Made by a program: the position numbers and the translations under genes. DNA of 10,003 nucleotides from Bacteroidales bacterium (GTDB lineage: Bacteria > Bacteroidota > Bacteroidia > Bacteroidales > GCA-2748055), in NCBI GenBank assembly GCA_029934875.1, contig JAOZLK010000111.1, positions 1 through 10,003 of the forward strand, read 5' to 3'. Below, piece by piece: positions 5,288-10,003 of this stretch. Numbering within the stretch: position 1 is the stretch's first letter; each line of letters starts with the position of its first letter. Below the pieces are notes generated by a model. That model worked only from the letters and a program-made list of their open reading frames with translations, did no database searches and had not been told where the DNA came from.

Positions 5288-8155
5288 ATGATTCTGATTT
5301 GCCTTCTTCTATTCTGTATTTCGGTAGGGGCAGAGCCTGATATAAGCGATAAAACTTCTGTTAAAGAGGCTAAAATGGAGCTTGTTTCCTTACTCTCTTC
5401 ACTTGAGTTACATGTCTCGGATAGCATCATAATGAGTCCGTCTGAGATTGCGGAGGCAAAAGGATTCATTGATTCCAATAAGGCGCTCTTTGGATCGAGC
5501 AGCGAAATCATTGCGGCGAGCTTTAAGTTGGTGGAAACTTATGATGATAAAATTGGAGCACTGTGGGTAAAGGGGAGTCCCCTTGAATACTTTACAAGGG
5601 CATCTGTATCCGATAGCGATATTCACTGGCTTGTGTATACGGTGATGCAGAACATCATTGATATCACCTATACCGAAGAGAATATTATAGGGAACGAAAA
5701 GCTTTTTACTGGTTTTAAATTTGCTTCATCAGCCTATTTCCCAGGTTCGGTAGCTGCTTCGAAGGATCCCCAATCGATTCATACTGCAAAAATTAGTGCA
5801 AGCTTTCCCAAAACTTTTGGACGGAATACAATGTATTGGACAAATCCAGCCCGAAAGCCCACCGGAACTTACCTGGCCCCTGGTTCGATAGCTACGGTTA
5901 AAGTGCCACAGGCACTGGTAGGAAAAGGATACCATGTTCGGGTTGGAGGGCACTCATGGGATTTTTTCAGGCTGCCCAAAATCCGTCGTTTAGACCGTAT
6001 TTCTCTTCTTTACCCTGTTAATGCAACAGAAATCAAAGTAGCTAATCCACTGGGTGGCGGAATTTATATCGAAGTACCCTACCTTTCTGAAGAGGGTATT
6101 GTGGAAATTCAGATTCAAAACGCTGTTCCTTCACCTTATTATTCTGCAAAGAGTTTTCACAGCACGAGCCTTGAGGAATGGCAGGATATACAGCGAAATC
6201 ACAGCGCACCATGGGCAGATTTTCAAACCGAAAAGTTCATGATACAGGTGCCTTCAGATTGGATCTATGAATTAGACGATCCCTCAAGAATGTTGGCTGA
6301 ATGGGATATGGCCATGGATGCCACCAATGAGCTGATGGGCTATGACCTTAAACGTGGTAAAGAAACCTTATTTGCACAGGTAGACCTGGATATCCCATTT
6401 GGCTTTCATGCGACAGGATATCCTGCTCTTAATACATGGTATGATCCGAATGAAAATTATGGCGGCGATTATGAGCATTATTTAATCAAAGGACCCAAAG
6501 GTGCAGCCTATTTTGAATTGCACGAAATGGGTCATGGTTATTTATTCCCAAAACTGGATACGGATATTGAGTCTACAGTGAATTTACTTCATGTTGCTGC
6601 CTTAAATCGCAAGCTGGGTTTTAGTTTAGATGAGGCCTTTAATTTATCCGCTCCCGGAGGTAATTCATACCGCACTGTTGATCAAGCGGCGGTATGTTGG
6701 ATGATGCTTCCCAATTTTAAGAAGAAGCACCCTATGACTGGTCTGGAGAAGCAATATCAGCATAAGGGCCATGCCAATTATGTTGAACTTGCCCGACTTT
6801 TTGGCTGGGAGGTTCTTCATACATACTGGAGAGCATACATGCTGGAATATGAAAGCGGTGAGGAGTATAAGGCCGTAGATGGGCTTAATACTGATACCAT
6901 ACTCTACAGGCTTTCTCTGGCCGTAGGAGCTGATATTACACCTCTTTTCCAATTTTGGGGAGTGTATCCGGATGAACCTGAAGCATTGGCAAAAACCATC
7001 GAATCAAAGAATCTTTTGCCTTCGATGAAGATTTATAAGACCTTAAAAAAGTACCAGTCATTAATTCCTGCTGACAGGACGGCTTTTCAATATTTTGCCA
7101 TGCAGTGGTGGGGTGGGGATGAAGATCTTGCGAAATCGAAGTATGCATCCATATGGGATAGCTATGATGTGCGCTATGCGGCTTTGGTTTTTGACAATGT
7201 ACAGGAAATCATTGAGCACTATTTCCCTGGCGGGCCTCCTGAAGTCGTGGGTGTTGATGATACTGAAGCACCAGCCCCAAATCCCATGAGCTTTTTAATA
7301 ACACCTGAAGCAAGTGGAGAGCAGTCGGTTTCCATGATGGCAAGTGAGGCAATAGACTCAACCTGGGTAGAGTATTATTTCACAAACACTTCTGGCAATG
7401 GACATCATAGCGACTGGCAGAGCAGCAGGCTGTACGTTGATACGGGCTTAGAACCGGATACCCGTTATTCCTATACAGTGAAGGCGCGGGATTATAGTCC
7501 TGCTCAAAATACAACTGAAGCTTCCGGGCCTTTTTCGGCCACGACTAAGACCATGGATACTTCTGCCCCCAGTCCTGCTCAAATGCGTATGAAAATCGCC
7601 CCAACACCAACAAGTCCATCTACGATTTACATGTTAGCGGATTCTGCATCGGACGATAGTGGAGTGGAATACTATTTCGCCTGTAAAGGCGGGGGTGGCC
7701 ATCACAGCGGATGGCAGGATGATCCATCCTATACCGACACTGGACTGGAGCCAAACATGTCATATAGCTATACCGTGACGGCGCGAGATAAGAGCCCTCA
7801 GCGCAATAGTACCAGTACTTCTGTAGCCTTGTCGGCAAGCACTTCGGAAGCTGTTACTGAGCCTTATCTTGTGATGAGCAAGCCTGTTTATGCAATAGGG
7901 GAAGAAATTGTAGTTCACTTTGTAGACCCACCCGGAAAAGAATGGGGCTGGATCGGGATTTTTAGTCCACCTTCAGCTGCAGATGCCTCGCCGGGTGACG
8001 GAATCCAATTTCAGTATTTTGATGCAAGCCCCGGAGGAGGAGAAAGCTCTGGCACCCTGACTTTCACAGGAATGGCCCCGGGCAAGTACCAGGCAAGACT
8101 GCATTATGGTGATGATTATCCGATCTCGGCCCGTATCGAATTTACGATAGAATAG
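5288..8155 (+). CDS. Secreted multidomain M60-family (enhancin/mucinase-like) zinc metallopeptidase
   Basis: This 955-residue protein is predicted to cut glycosylated protein outside the cytoplasm. A short hydrophobic signal (MILICLLLFCISVGA) starts at the first possible ATG; the frame upstream meets TAG at 5225 with no other ATG, GTG or TTG start. Residues about 20-165 are mostly helical and match nothing I recognise. Residues about 186-320 are the beta-sandwich seen before the catalytic part of M60-like proteins (RKPTGTYLAPGS, VRVGGHSWD, VANPLGGGIYIEVP). The gluzincin site is HEMGH at 412-416 (E413 catalytic; H412 and H416 zinc ligands), with E428 as likely third ligand after 11 residues, in ESTVNL; this fits the M60 rule HExxH-x(8-28)-E. 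Two tandem 99-residue modules follow (658-756, 757-855), then a SKICH-like domain (about 858-955, with WGWIGIF). No T9SS sorting domain or clear lipobox is seen, so final location is uncertain. It is divergent from susC and convergent with the rhamnosidase gene. Known M60 members cleave mucin-like O-glycoproteins; the substrate here is not known. Confidence 0.88.
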   Translation: MILICLLLFCISVGAEPDISDKTSVKEAKMELVSLLSSLELHVSDSIIMSPSEIAEAKGFIDSNKALFGSSSEIIAASFKLVETYDDKIGALWVKGSPLEYFTRASVSDSDIHWLVYTVMQNIIDITYTEENIIGNEKLFTGFKFASSAYFPGSVAASKDPQSIHTAKISASFPKTFGRNTMYWTNPARKPTGTYLAPGSIATVKVPQALVGKGYHVRVGGHSWDFFRLPKIRRLDRISLLYPVNATEIKVANPLGGGIYIEVPYLSEEGIVEIQIQNAVPSPYYSAKSFHSTSLEEWQDIQRNHSAPWADFQTEKFMIQVPSDWIYELDDPSRMLAEWDMAMDATNELMGYDLKRGKETLFAQVDLDIPFGFHATGYPALNTWYDPNENYGGDYEHYLIKGPKGAAYFELHEMGHGYLFPKLDTDIESTVNLLHVAALNRKLGFSLDEAFNLSAPGGNSYRTVDQAAVCWMMLPNFKKKHPMTGLEKQYQHKGHANYVELARLFGWEVLHTYWRAYMLEYESGEEYKAVDGLNTDTILYRLSLAVGADITPLFQFWGVYPDEPEALAKTIESKNLLPSMKIYKTLKKYQSLIPADRTAFQYFAMQWWGGDEDLAKSKYASIWDSYDVRYAALVFDNVQEIIEHYFPGGPPEVVGVDDTEAPAPNPMSFLITPEASGEQSVSMMASEAIDSTWVEYYFTNTSGNGHHSDWQSSRLYVDTGLEPDTRYSYTVKARDYSPAQNTTEASGPFSATTKTMDTSAPSPAQMRMKIAPTPTSPSTIYMLADSASDDSGVEYYFACKGGGGHHSGWQDDPSYTDTGLEPNMSYSYTVTARDKSPQRNSTSTSVALSASTSEAVTEPYLVMSKPVYAIGEEIVVHFVDPPGKEWGWIGIFSPPSAADASPGDGIQFQYFDASPGGGESSGTLTFTGMAPGKYQARLHYGDDYPISARIEFTIE
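7259..7852 (+). repeat. Tandem pair of 99-residue Fn3-like modules inside the M60 protease
   Basis: Residues 658-756 and 757-855 of the protease align end to end with a period of exactly 99 residues. Shared landmarks are an opening D-T-x-A-P, VEYYF, GHHS-x-WQ (starting at G705 and G804, each 47 residues into its module), Y-x-DTGLEP, YSYTV and ARD-x-SP. The DNA copies have diverged (for example GGACATCATAGCGACTGGCA against GGCCATCACAGCGGATGGCA), so the duplication is old. The module resembles fibronectin-III-like beta-sandwich spacers in large secreted hydrolases of environmental bacteria. Likely roles are spacer or glycan and surface attachment; this is inferred. Confidence 0.75.
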
Positions 8156-8196
8156 TTAGTGCTTCCTTTTATTCTTCTCCTTTAGGTTTGGTCCTA
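8156..8196. other. 41-bp convergent intergenic region between protease and rhamnosidase genes
   Basis: This short T-rich gap separates the TAG of the protease from the TAA of the rhamnosidase. The only dyad I see is TAGG (8183-8186) with CCTA (8193-8196) around six bases, too short for an intrinsic terminator. No other signal is apparent. Confidence 0.5.
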
Positions 8197-10003
8197 TTAC
8201 TTTCTGAAAACTACTTCGGCATTTCCAATTAATCCTGACTCCAATAAAGGGCCATCAGCCGATAGTTGATATTTAGCATTTGTTTTAGCATACTCTTTTT
8301 CTTCAGGATTTTTCAGGTCACCTACAATTCGGTTATTCCAGTTGTTAATTACCTGAACAGAGATCTTATTGCTTCCTTCTTTAAGATATTGCGTGATGTT
8401 CGTTTTGTAGGGAGGGGTCCAGATTATTCCACAATCATTCCCATTAACGGTAACACGCGCTATCTCCTGAATATCTTCGAAAACAACATATGCTTCTGCT
8501 TTTAAGGATAGCGCCTCAGAGCTTAACGAAAACGCTCTGTTGTAGGTAGCAGAACCCGAATAGTAATTGATGCCTTTATTTTCAACATCAGTCCAACTGC
8601 TAAGTTTTTCAAACTGATATATCTCAGGTGCACCCATCCTGGCATCAAAATCAACCATCCAATTGCTGCTCAGATCAATCACGTTTTGGGTCTTCTGCCT
8701 GTTAAATCCATATTGTAAATCATAGCTTAGTCCCACATCATTTTTTCCTGTGGATTTATTTCTAAAGATCACAAATCGTGAAGCCAGAGGATCCATTATT
8801 AAATCAATACTAATTCCATCTTCCACTTTTGTGTATTGCAGATCTCTTTGAATCAGGCCAGTTTCAGCATCCCATAATTCGGGAATCCTGTTTTTGTCAA
8901 CCCTGAAAATACAGCTTATGTTTTGATTGCTTTTACTGCTGTTAGATATAAAATAGATATCCTCTGATTTCGTTTGCCGGTGGATGTAATCGATTTCATC
9001 GTGATCATTCTTAATTCCCTTCACCTGGAAATCGGGTGGGAGGTTCATCTCTTCCAGCACATCTTTTACAGATTTGCCCCAGTAGACTTTTCCTTTTCCA
9101 TAGCTGTTTGAAAAAATGCTTTTCCCATCTGCCTTGCCCCACAATTTTTCAGCAATGGCTTTTACCTCCTCATCACAGGCAGGGTAATTTTTAAGAGAAG
9201 TACTCCGTTCTGGTTTTGTGCCAATTACGACAGCACCCTCCTTAACCAGCTTCTCCAAACTTCTTAATACTTCCAAAGAGATATCAAGCCTGTCTGGAAT
9301 TTGCATCACCCTGTATGACTGTCCATGAGGTAATACCAATTCTCCGTTTTCAGTGGATAATGTTGTCGTTATAACATCGGCGTTGATGTAATCAAAATCC
9401 CGACCTGGTAATTCACCAACAATTACAGGCTTTGGTTTCCCGCAATGCAAGCAATGATCGTCATCGAATATTGCTTCCAAATTTGGGTCGATTCGCTTTG
9501 GAGGAACCAGGTTAGGTGCCTGATCTCCGTAATAAAGGCAGGCATCTCCAACAAAATTCCCCTGTCTTAGCAGGTAGGAACATCTGCTTAAATAGTCCAT
9601 GAATGGTCTTGTCATTTCCCACCAGGTGGTATTTACATTAAGGTGTTCACCAGCATGATAGGCATTGCCTGGCTTGCCAACAATCTCCGGATTATGAGCG
9701 AAAGTGTGAAAAAATATCTGGTTAAGACCCTGGCAAAATGCGATATCTATAAGCTGCTTATAATCTGTTGGGCCGTGTTGCCAATGGTTCCAGCCAGTAA
9801 GTGTTTCTGACGCCACTACTTTCTTTCCGTAAATATTAGCCCCGCTTGCAGATTCTTTGGTCACCCAAAATCGTTGCATATTCCAGAATTCACCCATCGG
9901 CACATCACAATTCCCAAATGCCTTTAAAGGATCAACTCTGGGGTAACCTCCATGCCCGGCTTCAGCAAAAAGTTTCATGCCGTGTTTATTTGATATTTCT
10001 GAG
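8197..10003 (-). CDS. GH106-type alpha-L-rhamnosidase, C-terminal part (5' end outside window)
   Basis: The frame is open through the right edge and gives 601 residues; the ATG at 9978 is internal, as the residues before it (SEISNKHG) continue the fold. GH106 enzymes release terminal alpha-L-rhamnose and are usually about 1,000-1,150 residues, so roughly the C-terminal half is here. Counting from the Met at 9978: AEAGHGG (5-11), DVPMGEFW (25-32), ANIYGKKVVASETLTGW (47-63), then NQIFFHTFAHNPE and NTTWW (116-120), the end of the (alpha/beta)8 region. E30 (MGEFW) and E58 (SETLT) are the conserved-looking acids, and E58 is a candidate catalytic residue. Next come LPGRDFDYINADVI (190-203), LVLPHGQSYRVMQIP and EGAVVIGTKP (247-256). 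The end (about 430-593) is a GH2-like sugar-binding beta-sandwich (VTVNGNDCGIIWTPPYKTNI, NNWNNRIVGD). An unusual HCLHC sits at 175-179. The gene faces the protease; its promoter lies to the right. Export signal not visible. Confidence 0.87.
   Translation of the reverse strand, partial: SEISNKHGMKLFAEAGHGGYPRVDPLKAFGNCDVPMGEFWNMQRFWVTKESASGANIYGKKVVASETLTGWNHWQHGPTDYKQLIDIAFCQGLNQIFFHTFAHNPEIVGKPGNAYHAGEHLNVNTTWWEMTRPFMDYLSRCSYLLRQGNFVGDACLYYGDQAPNLVPPKRIDPNLEAIFDDDHCLHCGKPKPVIVGELPGRDFDYINADVITTTLSTENGELVLPHGQSYRVMQIPDRLDISLEVLRSLEKLVKEGAVVIGTKPERSTSLKNYPACDEEVKAIAEKLWGKADGKSIFSNSYGKGKVYWGKSVKDVLEEMNLPPDFQVKGIKNDHDEIDYIHRQTKSEDIYFISNSSKSNQNISCIFRVDKNRIPELWDAETGLIQRDLQYTKVEDGISIDLIMDPLASRFVIFRNKSTGKNDVGLSYDLQYGFNRQKTQNVIDLSSNWMVDFDARMGAPEIYQFEKLSSWTDVENKGINYYSGSATYNRAFSLSSEALSLKAEAYVVFEDIQEIARVTVNGNDCGIIWTPPYKTNITQYLKEGSNKISVQVINNWNNRIVGDLKNPEEKEYAKTNAKYQLSADGPLLESGLIGNAEVVFRK

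Noticed and set aside
8183..8196. TAGG/CCTA dyad as a terminator between the convergent protease and rhamnosidase genes
   Set aside because: A 4-bp stem without a T-tract is too weak.
9976..9978. ATG at 9978 as the start of the rhamnosidase
   Set aside because: The frame stays open to the window edge, the residues before it continue the protein, and the enzyme family is far longer with its first barrel part upstream.

Overview
The window looks like part of a Bacteroidetes (Bacteroidota) genome. The evidence is an adjacent SusC/SusD-family pair, a match to the unusual Bacteroidetes promoter (TTTG, 20 bp, TA-n-n-TTT-) in front of susC, and starts without a clear Shine-Dalgarno sequence. A free-living, marine or soil polysaccharide degrader is likely, but the species cannot be named from this sequence. 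No tRNA, rRNA, CRISPR array, transposase or phage gene is visible.

Layout from left to right. (1) Positions 2-283, + strand: the last 93 residues of a gene that enters from the left, a beta-sandwich carbohydrate-binding-type domain. (2) One base later, convergent on the - strand, lies an operon of a SusC-like TonB-dependent transporter (1945-5091) followed after 10 bp by a SusD-like glycan-binding lipoprotein (285-1934). (3) A 196-bp divergent intergenic region (5092-5287) holds a good promoter for susC and a small inverted repeat. (4) Positions 5288-8155, + strand: a 955-residue secreted M60 (enhancin/mucinase-like) metallopeptidase with several accessory modules. (5) After 41 bp, convergent on the - strand, the C-terminal part of a GH106-type alpha-L-rhamnosidase runs off the right edge (8197-10003).

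Taken together this is a segment of a polysaccharide-utilisation locus. SusD and SusC would capture and import oligosaccharides, the rhamnosidase would remove alpha-L-rhamnose, and the M60 protease would cut glycosylated protein backbones outside the cell. The combination suggests a rhamnose-bearing glycoprotein or proteoglycan as substrate, rather than a plain polysaccharide. That is inference: no regulator, sulfatase or other diagnostic enzyme is in view. The SusC has no N-terminal STN domain, so control by an ECF sigma/anti-sigma pair through the transporter is less likely.

The most unusual item is the M60 protein. It has an unassigned helical N-terminal region, the M60-associated beta-sandwich, the gluzincin site HEMGH-x11-E, two exact-period 99-residue modules sharing a GHHS-x-WQ motif, and a SKICH-like C-terminal domain. 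I found no convincing evidence of a wholly new system, but that architecture and its pairing with SusCD and GH106 deserve a second look.
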